Shown one piece after another: positions 9,536 through 19,836 of a stretch of 45,763 nt of DNA; the first letter of the stretch is position 1, and each line of letters opens with the position of its first letter. The stretch comes from Rhizoclosmatium globosum (taxonomy: Eukaryota; Chytridiomycota; Chytridiomycetes; Chytridiales; Chytriomycetaceae). Location of the stretch: positions 1-45,763 of the forward strand of contig MCGO01000264.1 of NCBI GenBank assembly GCA_002104985.1, read 5' to 3'. The notes under the pieces were generated by a model. That model was not told the DNA's origin and ran no database searches. It worked only from the letters and a program-made list of their open reading frames with translations. A program made the translations under genes and the position numbers.

Positions 9536-11007
9536 ATGCAGACACCTGACAGATCGTCCCCTTTGAACTACTCAACAACGGCCATGCGGGCGTCAAACAC
9601 ACCTGATACCTCCCGTGCAATTATAAACAATGAAGCAAGCGGGAGTGCATTGAGGGACGGTGGTGGAGCTCCTTCAAACATTGACATCAATGACCACGCA
9701 GTGGATGAGGACGCAGAAGAATTGGAAAGGGACGACGAGGAGTCTGTAAACGTCGTAAGTATTTAGATCTTACACTAAATCATCTAACGGTGCAACAATA
9801 GAGTCGTCAACCACCATCTTTTGAATCGATCTTGCAAGTGTATGAAAGTGTACCAACAGGAGGATTTGTTGTTGAATACCAGGACATGGAGAAAAACACT
9901 GGATTGGCTGCGAATTCAATGCTTGTAAGTATGATGGCAAGTGCTGCACCTATTGTGAAGGATATGGAGGCAGGAGCCGCCTTCAAACTGGCTGTTGTGG
10001 ACATAATGGAGGTGGCAAAGAAATGCGCAGAAAGTATTCTTGAACAGTATAAGGAAGTTAGTGGGGCGCTGTTCTATATTTGCATGGTGTGGATTAGGTT
10101 GGTGACTTCCAATAACTTTGAATTATTGGAAACCCTAAATTGTTGAAATCAGAATTTATGTTGAACCGGAAATCTCATGGGAAGAATTTGAAGACTATGT
10201 AAAAAAGCAATACACTATGGCTTATCCTCCGAAAGAAGGTGTAAGTGCTCCTGAGGTTAAGAAGGGTCGAAAGGCAGCTACTGGAACAACACTTGACACT
10301 GTCGCCAGAAGTGTTAAAAACGCAGTCAACCACGTTGAAGCAATTATTGACAAACTTCAAATGTTTTCTGATTGCAAATTGTATGTTGAGCGTCTGGAAT
10401 CAATGAAAAACAAGTTTGAGAAGATTAGTTTTATAATGGAGAAGTGTGCAATGTGAGTGGTAGTAGTCATGGGTTTACTTTTATTAATGTGTCTTATAGG
10501 AGATTTCATCAACTACTTGTTGAGGTGTTTAGTGCACGTTGCGATGGAAAATACGATCGAATTCCAAAATTTGATAAGTTTGGAAAGTCACATATGGTAG
10601 ACACACTGAAGTGGCTGAACAAGTTCATTACTATTCACGTATCTGATGCTGGCAAGGGAAAATCTGCAAAGGGCAAGAAGGGATTGGCTGGAACTAAGAA
10701 TCAAATCATTAGTTTTCTTGGTGCACAAAACACAGACTTCTTTTTGACATCTGTGGAAGTCGCAAAGAAAAGGAATGCAGTCAAAAACAGTTTCATAGTC
10801 GGAGTCAGTGATGATGACAAATCGGAAATGGAAGAGGAGAAACTCCAAGTAAAGAAGAAGAAGAAGGTTCAACCTACTGTGAGTGAAGAGGCTGAAGTGT
10901 TTGTGTTGAACATAAAGGGGCGGGATGTGCGCGTTCAGGTGATGGATGGCATGGAAGCATTGGCTAACTTTCAGAAGGATGAAGATGGCAGAATAGTTAT
11001 TGATTAA
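9536..11007 (+). CDS. Element ORF1, unknown function (440 aa, 4 exons)
   Basis: Exons 9536-9754, 9802-10097, 10153-10452 and 10500-11007 splice in frame to 440 residues. The start MQTPDRSSPLNY is followed by an acidic stretch (DEDAEELERDDEE). The middle region is helical. The C-terminal third is lysine-rich (KGKSAKGKKG, KKKKKVQP), as expected for a nucleic-acid- or chromatin-binding protein. No known family was recognised. The third intron (10098-10152) contains a perfect 9-bp-stem CCAAT palindrome, and another lies about 150 bp after the stop codon. It sits just upstream of Rep-helicase in the same orientation. An AATAAAGAA at about 11044 may end its transcript. A role as a DNA-binding partner of the Rep protein is only a guess. 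Confidence 0.65.
10107..10131. repeat. CCAAT palindrome copy 3
   Basis: TTCCAATAA-CTTTGAA-TTATTGGAA, perfect 9-bp arms and 7-nt loop, inside the third intron of ORF1. Confidence 0.85.
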
Positions 11008-11154
11008 TTTAATCAATGCTTTGATGCTTGGGCTGGGATTTTGCAATAAAGAAAAAGGCAGTTGATGCAACTCCCTTTTTTTCTTTCTGAAAATCAAAGG
11101 ACATTCCTGCCAGATGTGGAGACCACTTGTTGGTAAGAGCTCAAGAAGTATGTG

Positions 11155-11179
11155 TTCCAATAATACTGATTTATTGGAA
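11155..11179. repeat. CCAAT palindrome copy 4
   Basis: TTCCAATAA-TACTGAT-TTATTGGAA, perfect 9-bp arms. It lies between the ORF1 stop and the Rep-helicase start, 36 bp before the latter's ATG. Confidence 0.85.
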
Positions 11180-11214
11180 TAGGGAAATCACGTTTCACAG
11201 TAACTTTTTCGAGA

Positions 11215-14200
11215 ATGAATCCTGGAATCAAATCAATGAACAGTTCGCCAAGAACGCCAATTGATCGGTTTAGTCAATTTATTGCATCACCTTTCTCTAC
11301 TCGTGTAGAGTTGTCTCCCTATCGAGGATTAGTTCCACTGCCTAATTCTAGCTTTGGAACATCTGTTGAATCACCAAGTGCCAATGTTGTTCCATCTTTG
11401 AATGACATACTGGATACTGCACTTAGACGTAGTGCTCGTATTTCCCTGTTACCATTGAGAAGTTTGGCTGGTATGGAAGAATCTTCTCCTTCACTTGTTC
11501 TTGGTAGAAGGGGGCAGATTCTTTCATCGTCTCCTAATGCCTCCCGCAAGCGTAAAACTCGTCAAGCAATGTCGTCAGATGATCGTTTGAAAGAGTCTCA
11601 GTCACGGGCTAATCGGCGTCGTAATGCATCTCCTACAGGTAAAGCCTCTGAACGCCTTCAAAACGCTGCCTCCCACAAGAATGCATATTCTGTTCTTCAA
11701 GAGAGTGAACGCCTTGCAAAAGTTTACTCTCAACAGGAGCTGGATGATTTGGATAGGAATTATGCATTTGGTCAGCAAACATCTCAAAAGGAATTGTACG
11801 AGGCTTGTGCCAACAGGTTGTCATTCTTTTCAATGACCAAACACTGTTGTTTAGTTTGTGATTGTGATACTGTGAAGGAGGAAATGAATTATTCACCTGT
11901 CACTGACAAGTACAAGGTTTGCATAGTTGTTCTGTGAACTTGTATTTATTTAAATATTCAGGCACTCCAAAAAGTCTTAGCTGTTCCAGATATTGTCAGG
12001 AATGGCATTGACAAACTGTTGCTTGACCAGTATGACGTCAGCCATTTTGATGCCAGATTAAATGGATTGCTTCTCAGTCCAGATGGCTTCTACTATAACT
12101 TGGACGGGGTTCATCACTCTGTTACAGCTTTTGACTGTACTCTCATGTTTGAATCAGAGCCAGATTATTTGGAAGAAGTTGCAGCATCCGACTTGCTTGT
12201 TGGTATTTGTTCATCATGTGATGAGTCACTGACACGTGAAAATGAGGACACAAAGGAATGTGTAGCGAACCCATCTGGGCAATTGATTGGAATTGTCTCT
12301 CGTAAACCAGTTGAATCAATTGCAAATGGAAATTGGATTGGACGCTTACCTGGATCATTCCCAAAAACTATAAACCGAACAACAGAAAATGTTGTTTCTT
12401 TGATGCATCCATGCATCTATCTCTCCTCAGTAATTGGCAACCTGGAACGTAAAACCCTCAAATCACATCATTACATCCTGAAGAATGCAAATCCAGTATT
12501 GCATCAAGTACCAGCAAGAATCAATTCAACGTTACGGTTCACTTTTGTTGGAACTTTTACACCAGAAGAGATTGCTGAACAAAAGGCAAGACATGCGTCT
12601 CAAGAATGTGCATTTGATCTTCTCACATTTTTTGAGAATCATCACATTGGCTACATTGAACATGCTGAATTCATTAAGCCAAGAAATGAATGGGACAGGG
12701 AGGAAAACGAAGGTAATTTGAATCCAATAATGCAAATTTATTGGAAGTAACATAGAATAGTGTTTGTCAACAGGGCCCAATCAAGTGATGCAGCAGTAAA
12801 TGAAAAGCTTGTATCTCTGCTAAACCATACAGCCTACAACACTGGCACTGCTGCTGAGTTGAAAGAGGATTCCATATCACACTTGATTGTCAATCCTTCA
12901 CAAAGTAAAGAGCCACCAAGGGACTTTGCAGTCTTCAACTCAAATCATTTGACACGCGATCACAAACTGCAGAATCTTCCTTTGTATTTCCCTACCCTTG
13001 TCCCGTTTGGGCGAGGGTGGACACATGAAGAACGAGAAGTTCATTTATCTCCAATGCGAATGGCCAAAAGAGCTTTAAAACTTCATGGCGGTTCATTTGC
13101 AAGACATTGGGGTTATATTGCACTTGTTTATGACTACTGTCAACTTCAAAATTCATTCAATCAGCAGTATTTGTCTATGAGCGTTAAAAAGGATGCTATA
13201 GCAAAACAGCAATTCACAAAACAAGATATTCATGTGTGCTACAATCATCAACGAGAAATGGAGGATCATTTGAAACGAGGTGTCACAATGCCTGAAACAC
13301 CAGATGCTGTTAAACGCCTGCTTGATATCAAAAAGATGGTACTCCCAGGTCTGAGGGCATTTGTTGGATCAGATGAATCACGTTCAAGTGCACTGCATGC
13401 AGCGTTTGGAATTCAAAGAAGACTGGGGACTGCAAACTTCTTCACAACAATTTCACCTGCCACAAACCGAACTTGGATCATTGCCATTAATTGTGGTCTT
13501 TTGAATGGGGAACATTGTGAACTTAAATTCAGCATTGGGCAGCTTGACATGGTTGAGGCAGAAGCTGATCTTTCTAGTCTTAAACTTCCCAATTCATCAG
13601 ATAGGGCCAAAGCAGCCGGAGAAAATCCCTATGAGTGTGCTGATTATGCCCGTAGAGTACTAGATGTGTTTATGACATATTTTTTGGGATGGGACTTCAA
13701 ATATGCTCTACCAAGGAGAGGTGGAGGGTTCATCGGAGTTACACGATGGGCAACTTCGTCAGCCGAAACACAAAAACTGGGAGACATACACTTTCATATA
13801 GTTGCATCGGTGTATGGATTACCAAGAACTTCAAAAGAGTTTCGAGAAAAGCTTCAAGAGAAGGAGTTCATAGACCGGTACGAGCACAGGTACTTTCAAT
13901 AATAACTAAATATTGGAATTATAGGTTTATCAACTTCAGAGACATTCTTCTTAGTACCAACCCTCCACTTGGATGCTCTGAAAATACATGCCCTAAAGAA
14001 GGATGCACTGGCATACTTGAAGCGGTCAAAATTCCTGGAGAAGCGTTTATGCGGCCAAAGCACAGTATTGTTGAAAACAGCCAATTCAAGAGTGGATTCA
14101 AGGCTGTGGCCACTTCACGTTGTACAAAGTGTTCAGCAGAGTTTGGACATAAGGATGTTTTGGAAGAAAGAATCAGAGCCTTTGCAGCAGCAAGACACAT

Positions 14201-17200
14201 AGACATTTCTCCTACTGCAATTGATGAGTTTAGATGTACTCCACCTAAAAAATTGTTTGAACAGTCAGACACAGATCTTTGCTTATTTGCAATGTGCATT
14301 CTAGAATTTCAGTTCCATCATGCTACTCATACTACAACTTGCTTTAAATGTACCTCAAGAACTCCAAATGCTGTGGTGTGTCGATTTCTGTTTCCCAAAG
14401 TGGCACATCTGTTGGAGACATCTATTGATCCAGATACCTGCATTATCACCCCTTTCCGAGCTATTGGATCAGAATACTATAACTTGTGTGAAAAGAATTG
14501 GGCACGCTTATCTTTGGATAACATGGATCTTCAGATCCTAATCAATTCAAGTACAAGAAAATCTACTGCCTACACCATTAAATACACATTCAAGCGCCAG
14601 TCACTTGAATCATCTGTTATTATGAGAATTGGTCTCTACACTAAGACCATGGATTCCCTGTTGGAAAGGGAGAAAAATGGAACTTTGACAAATGAGGAAT
14701 TTGGATTACGGATGATCAACAAGTTCTTATACACGCTATCAAAATCAGGGGGTAAGCATTGGGTTCGGAATTTGTATGGTGCACGTAAGGTTCTTGTTAT
14801 CAATGGCCGGCAGTTACCAAACAAGGCAAAAGACCTCTCTGAGAGTGATACAGAATTCTACTACAAAGGAATGCTCTGTTTATTCAAACCAACACAATCC
14901 TCAACAGGTCTTCTTTATCAATCAGGTAAAATTCAATGTTGATTCAAATTGTTCTTACACTTTTGCAACAGGACAATCATATGAGGAAGCATACAAACAA
15001 TTTCTATTGGAAGGTTCTGACATACAAGTGAAGGCTGCTCAACTTCATGAGCAATTAAATGCTATCACTATGAAAGTAATGAAAAGGATTTCCTGAACTT
15101 AGAAGAGACTGATGAAGAGTGTATCCTCCGGAACCACCCAACTCAAAATTTAAGCAATGTCAGTTCAGAAGGACATCCATCAGAACTAGATGAGGACAAT
15201 GATGCATTATATGACTTTGAACAAGAAATGGCTGATTCTCTTAACAGAATGATGCAGCATGATGAAGAAATTGTGGGAGCAAGCCTGCAATCAGCAATAT
15301 CCCACACAGTTGAGAACAGTCCTCAAGCTCCACAAGTTCAAATTCCTCAACTTGACTCAATTGAGCAATATATGAAAGCTTTTGCCTCACCTGATCAAGC
15401 ACAACCAGAGCTGTTTAATGGAGTGAGTCGATATGCTGTTATACCTAAGAGAGAACGAATTGTTGTTTTGCAGCAATTATTTTTCCCAGTTCCCTGGGTT
15501 GACCCAACACTCCTGGGTAAACCTGATCCGTCAGTTCTGTCAGATTTTCCAACAATTGCTGCAGTTTCTTTGGCCTTTCGACTGGACTTCTGGCAGCATT
15601 ATGTATTCGAAACTTATGGGAGACATCTACTTTACCTCTATCTTCGGGATGCCAAAGACCCTGTTGATCAGTTTGAGGAGTATTACTACAAACTGGAGCC
15701 ACAACTGGTTGGATACCTTGGGGGTGAAGCAGGAACTGGAAAGTCTGCTGTAATTGCTGCCTTGCTTACATTTGCAACCTTGTGGGGACGTCGGAATACA
15801 ATTGAAACAATGTCTTTTATGGGACTGGCTGGGTTAATGATAGACGGAGACACTATTCACTCATACCGATCACTGAAGATTGATTTGAATGCCTCTTCAG
15901 AAATTGGCCATGCTGTTAAAATGAAAATTCAAAATGTATACCTATCCATCATTGATGAAGTCTCTATGACCAAGATTGATGTAATGGGTGCTGCTGAACA
16001 GAGGACTCGAGAAGCATGCCGTGGTAAACCTGGCTGCACTAAAGTGTGGGCTGGGAAGCATATTTTGATGGGAGGGGACTTTTTACAACTTCCTCCAGTG
16101 AAAGGAAAACCAATTTTTACAGAGGGACTGCCAGAATCAGCAGATAACTCATTCACTGCATATGGCCGGGAGCTGTGGAAGTCTATTAACTTTGTTGTAT
16201 TTTTGCTTAAGGTTTGTAAATCTGAGAAATCCAATAATTGACACATATTGGAAATAGGTATGGAGACAAGCCAATGATTCACGATTTCTCCAAATTCTGG
16301 GACGTATGAGATGGGGGGCACTAACTCAACAGGATGTTGATGTTTTGAATCAGCATACTGTCACGAATATTGATAGACATTCACTTCCTCTTCTTGATGC
16401 TGGAGTTGATTTCTTTGCACCTGTTGCAACGGCATTAAATATGGAACGAAGTGCAGTAATTCGTAGCATGATTTTGGAAATGTGCCGGGAAAAACAACTT
16501 TGCTGCTACCAAATCCGGGCAGCGCCATCAAATGGCAGGCACAAGGCTGAGCTCAAGCGGGTTGATTACTTGAATGACGATAGTACCAGCAAGATCCCTT
16601 TGGTTTTGCAATTCTACATTGGAATGGCAATTATGATCACAAAGCGAATTCCTGAGCTGGAGCATCTCAAACTTTTTGCCAATGGGACACTCTGTTGGGT
16701 GTTGGGGTTCGCTGAGTCCCCAAATGAGTCTTTCGAAACTTCCCTTGTGGAAGGAGTTCTCATAAAACAGTTTCGACGAGTGCCAAAACTCTTATGGGTC
16801 AAAGTTCGTGGTTGCAAGCGTGTTCTGGTTTCTGGTTGTCCAGTCGGGGTGATTGGAATACCTCCAAGATGCATGAGCGTTGCTATAAATATGCCAAACA
16901 CTGGGACCAAGTGGTCTCCTACCCTTCAGCAATATCCTTGCATTCCCGCATTAGCTTGTACTCCTGAGAAGCTGCAAGGTGTAACATTAGATCATTGGAT
17001 TACAATATCGCAATTAGATCGACCAAATTTCAACCCGCAAACATTATACGTTGCATTTTCACGTGTACGCGAATTACGATGGATCAGGCTTACCACAAAA
17101 CTCTCCCTTCAATATGTTCGAAAGTTCAAACCTCCTAAACGGTTTGTGAAGGCCATGGTTGATCTCATTGGAAAAATCTCTCTACCTGACTACATTTCTC

Positions 17201-17268
17201 CGGAAATCCGGCAGGACTTTGGAGTGTGGAAGGAAACTCAGCTCCAGTTTGCTGCACCATACTTGTAA
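11215..17268 (+). CDS. Helitron Rep-helicase
   Basis: Exons 11215-11916, 11962-12712, 12761-13889, 13925-14925, 14972-16211 and 16258-17268 give about 1944 residues, provided one base is restored near 15060. A further 5' exon is not needed because ATG 11215 is in frame. The N-terminal part matches the Helitron-like N domain (LYFPTLVPFGRG). The Rep nuclease carries the HUH motif as HFH (GDIHFHIVASVYG, about 13788) and the two-tyrosine motif YTIKY (14571-14585) after NMDLQILI. The C-terminal PIF1-type helicase has Walker A GEAGTGKS (about 15724), Walker B IIDEVSM, GGDFLQLPPVKG, GRMRWG and VAFSRVR. Four of its own introns are only 35-48 nt, and three of them contain the CCAAT palindrome. It should nick and unwind DNA for rolling-circle transposition. 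Near-intact coding suggests recent activity. Confidence 0.9.
12722..12746. repeat. CCAAT palindrome copy 5
   Basis: ATCCAATAA-TGCAAAT-TTATTGGAA with 8-bp arms, inside the 48-nt intron 12713-12760 of Rep-helicase. Confidence 0.85.
13894..13918. repeat. CCAAT palindrome copy 6
   Basis: TTTCAATAA-N7-ATATTGGAA, degenerate arms. It fills 25 of the 35 nt of intron 13890-13924 of Rep-helicase. Confidence 0.7.
16229..16253. repeat. CCAAT palindrome copy 7
   Basis: ATCCAATA-ATTGACACA-TATTGGAA with 7-bp arms, inside the 46-nt intron 16212-16257 of Rep-helicase. Confidence 0.8.
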
Positions 17269-17317
17269 AACTTTCCAAAATTTGGTTTGTGCGTCTTATT
17301 TGGTTTATCAATGATAA

Positions 17318-17342
17318 CTCCAATAAAAGCATGTTATTGGAA
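17318..17342. repeat. CCAAT palindrome copy 8
   Basis: CTCCAATAA-AAGCATG-TTATTGGAA with 8-bp arms, 50 bp after the Rep-helicase stop codon and about 100 bp before the putative right end. Confidence 0.85.
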
Positions 17343-17439
17343 ATTAGTCATCACGTGACTCACCAACTTTGCAAAGTGACCTTGGCGGGGTTTGAAGTGG
17401 GTGCCTACACGGCCGGACGGAGAAAAACCACCTCTAGCT

Positions 17440-17477
17440 TTTAGCAGGCTAAAAAGGATTTAGCAGGCTAAAAAGGA
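17440..17477 (+). repeat. Tandem 19-bp repeat at the putative right end
   Basis: Two exact copies of TTTAGCAGGCTAAAAAGGA lie head to tail. Each unit contains the palindrome TTTAGC-AG-GCTAAA and ends in CAGGCTAAAAAGG, the inverse of the left-end sequence at 7824. The second copy ends two bases before the start codon of small-gene copy E, so the element end directly abuts that gene. Confidence 0.75.
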
Positions 17478-17479
17478 CA

Positions 17480-17773
17480 ATGACACCTGAGACCTATTTA
17501 CTCGAGACTCAGTCTCTCTTCGTTACAACATCGATGGAAACAACAAGTGAAAAATCTACGCGAAGGTTAGACGATGCATTCAATCAGTTTAAGGCCAGTT
17601 TAAGATGCTATATCGAATCTAGGCGGATGAGTGGATTAAATGCGAGGAAGCAATTCAAAAGGATTTCAAAGGTGTTTCTTCCTCTGCAGACGGCTGTTGC
17701 AGTGAGGCCTTGCTTTGGTTTTGAATGTCCGAGCAAGGGTTGGGATCTATCGAAAGTCTATATTGTGATATGA
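17480..17773 (+). CDS. MTPE small-protein family, copy E
   Basis: An intact 97-residue ORF: MTPETYLLETQSLF at the start, then LDDAFNQFKASLRCYI, MSGLNARKQFKRISKVFLP and the C-terminal RPCFGFECPSKGWD shared with copy D. It lies immediately right of the element's 19-bp tandem repeat, so its native promoter and 5' UTR have been displaced by the element. CCTAATAAAG at about 17791 is a plausible polyadenylation signal. Function unknown. Whether it is still expressed, perhaps from element sequence, cannot be told. Confidence 0.65.
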   Translation: MTPETYLLETQSLFVTTSMETTSEKSTRRLDDAFNQFKASLRCYIESRRMSGLNARKQFKRISKVFLPLQTAVAVRPCFGFECPSKGWDLSKVYIVI

Positions 17774-18008
17774 TTATGTCTCGTTTGATACCCTAATAAA
17801 GATGTATGAGACTCTGTCCACTTTTCATGACATGCTCACCTCACACACTTGGCGCCACTAACTAATTTGTAATTATCATATCCATTAGCTGATATAACCG
17901 AGTCTTATATTTCATTCTTTGTGCGATTTGTGCAAAAACCACGCGATCGAACATTAAACGCATGGATTGGTACGCTTTTATTTTCCCTTTGAATCAACGT
18001 CAAGCCTT

Positions 18009-18518
18009 CTAAAACTTTGCACGAAACTCATCGATATTCTTGCATGTATCCGATTTCCCCTGCTCAAACACACAAAACTGTGACTTTTCCTTCTCCATTT
18101 TACATGCGGCTTTGATGGTGAACCAGTCCTTGTACACGCCAGTTGGGTCACACTTCAATACTTTCGTAACCCACACTTTCTGCTTCGTGTCATAATAGAG
18201 TGGACCACAGATTTTAGGTGGTGGAATGTTTGAAGGGACCGTTGGAGAGTATGTGCATGGCTTTCCAGCGATTTGAGGGTTCGGGTTATGGTAGATTATC
18301 CATTGATTACTCGTGGCTGAAGTGTCGGCGTTAGATCCAGGAGAGAGTGGGTTTTTGGCACCTGATTCCTTTTGAGGAGTTGATGCATCAGCGTGCGTCT
18401 TTGGCGCGAAAGTTGGAGCGAGAAAGATGATTGGGAATGCGAGGAGAGTCAGGATAACGATGAATACTGTGGATGACTGGACGACGGTAGTTGAAGGTTT
18501 CGCGTGTTGTTCAGACAT
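18009..18518 (-). CDS. Predicted type II membrane protein with cysteine-rich outer domain
   Basis: Starting at the ATG at 18516-18518 gives 169 residues: a short cytoplasmic N-terminus (MSEQHAKPSTT), one hydrophobic segment (STVFIVILTLLAFPIIFLA, residues about 16-34), a Pro/Ser/Thr-rich linker and a C-terminal domain with six cysteines (KPCTY, ICGPLYYD, KCDPTG, ACKME, FCVFEQ, DTCKN). An in-frame upstream ATG at 18623 exists, but it would overlap the divergent gene starting at 18596. The 18518 start leaves a 77-bp shared promoter instead. No family was recognised. The even cysteine count suggests three disulphides in a lumenal or extracellular domain. Confidence 0.6.
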   Translation of the reverse strand: MSEQHAKPSTTVVQSSTVFIVILTLLAFPIIFLAPTFAPKTHADASTPQKESGAKNPLSPGSNADTSATSNQWIIYHNPNPQIAGKPCTYSPTVPSNIPPPKICGPLYYDTKQKVWVTKVLKCDPTGVYKDWFTIKAACKMEKEKSQFCVFEQGKSDTCKNIDEFRAKF

Positions 18519-18595
18519 GTCAAAAACACGAACTTTTTGTGCAAGTTTTGTGAGAACAAGTTCATTATTTCTACTGAAGGAAATCTGCTTTCCAA

Positions 18596-19836
18596 ATGTC
18601 GAACGTGTACAATACACACCCACGCTACGTCACCACAACTGGACAGCCCTTCAAACACCCTGGCACAGCACCCCCTTCACTAAACTCAATCCTCCAACGC
18701 ATCTTCTCTTCCCCGTCACCCACCTTTTCAACGACCCGCAAATCAACAAGGAAATCAAAGACAATCAAGGCTGTTTCCCTCGGATTCGCCGTTCTCTTTC
18801 TCTTTCTTTACGGGCGAAGTCTTGTTGGATGGTTCCTGGGCCACCACCTTGTCATTGAACACAGGCATTCAGAGGCGGTTGTGGGTGCTGGTACTGCCTC
18901 AACTACTGCTGCCCCAAACCTTCTTCCGCTGCAGCAACTGCCCCAGCAACAAGTACCTCAGACAATAGAGAACCATTCTGTGCTGGTCGCTGTTGAATCT
19001 GGGCCTGGAATCGATGCTTTTACAAAGAGGGCTCTGTTACGGGCTGTGTTTCGGAATTACACTATGCAACGTGTCACTGCGAGTAAACTGCATCTTGTAT
19101 TTTATTGGGATTTCAGTGCGGAGAGTGTTGGGCGGGAGGAAGGGGATGGGTCCAGTGAAGCTGTTGCTCTTGAAAACGGACGACGGAATGTCGTGAGGAT
19201 GGAGGAACGTGTGTATGGGAATGATATTCTGGTGAGTAATTAGTCGTCGTGAAAGAGGAGCTAATCTGTGAGGAGTAGCATGCACCGACGACATTCGACT
19301 TTCTGTCTCACATCCATTCTCTCGCAGAATACGATCACATTTTCAAAATCACACAAAACAATCTTGTTCGGTTTGATGCGCTTGAAACAGCTTTTCAGTC
19401 TACCTGGACAGCCAACCTTGACCTTCAGAACACAGGGCTCTTTGTGTCTGTGTCTTCTCGCGAATGTAATACCCCAGCTCTCTTTATTTTTGCACACATC
19501 TTTGTTAATTCTAATCACAATCCGTTTATAGCCTCCTTCTACGGTCTCTCCATGAACCTCGTATACCATCTGACACATTCCATCTCTCCAGACGACGACG
19601 CAGACGCCACACCCGCGTCCATTAAACAAGGATTTGAAAAATCACTTACCAGTCGTGTCGATGCCATTGGTCTTTCGGATACGTCAAAAGGGAATGTGAC
19701 GGTTAACAGCGTCAAACGTGTTTTATTGTATGAGAGGGATGTGGTACGGGATTTAAAGGCATGGAGAATGGGTGGGGTTGTATTTGCTGGTCTTGAGAGT
19801 TTGAGTGATTATTTTGGCGGAGTTAGGGAACTGTAA
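18596..19836 (+). CDS. Predicted type II membrane protein (3 exons)
   Basis: Exon 1 (18596-19235) encodes a basic, Ser/Thr-rich cytoplasmic tail (KSTRKSKTIK), a membrane anchor (AVSLGFAVLFLFLYGRSLVGW, about residues 60-80) and the start of a lumenal domain (VLVAVESGPGIDAFTKRALL). Proposed introns are 19236-19327 and 19466-19531. The latter has good signals (GTAATA donor, CTAATC branch-like site, TTTATAG acceptor). Splicing gives YDHIFKITQNNL and then ESSFYGLSMNLVYHL through to the stop at 19836. The layout of short tail, anchor and large lumenal domain is typical of Golgi glycosyltransferases, and a faint resemblance to GT31 galactosyltransferases was considered but not established. It is divergently paired with the preceding membrane protein. 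Confidence 0.6.

Larger units (their letters stand above)
7824..17476. mobile_element. Helitron-like rolling-circle transposon (tentative ends)
   Basis: About 9.65 kb containing a Rep-helicase gene, a 440-residue ORF1 and a divergent 365-residue gene. The proposed ends are CCTTTTTAGCCTG (7824-7836) and its exact inverse CAGGCTAAAAAGG (17445-17457, repeated at 17464-17476). The Rep-helicase identity is secure from motifs. The boundaries are inferred from the inverted repeat and from eight copies of a shared palindrome that occur only between 8053 and 17342. Classical Helitrons lack terminal inverted repeats, but Helentron/Helitron2 types can have short ones. No target-site duplication could be confirmed. 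Confidence 0.7.
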
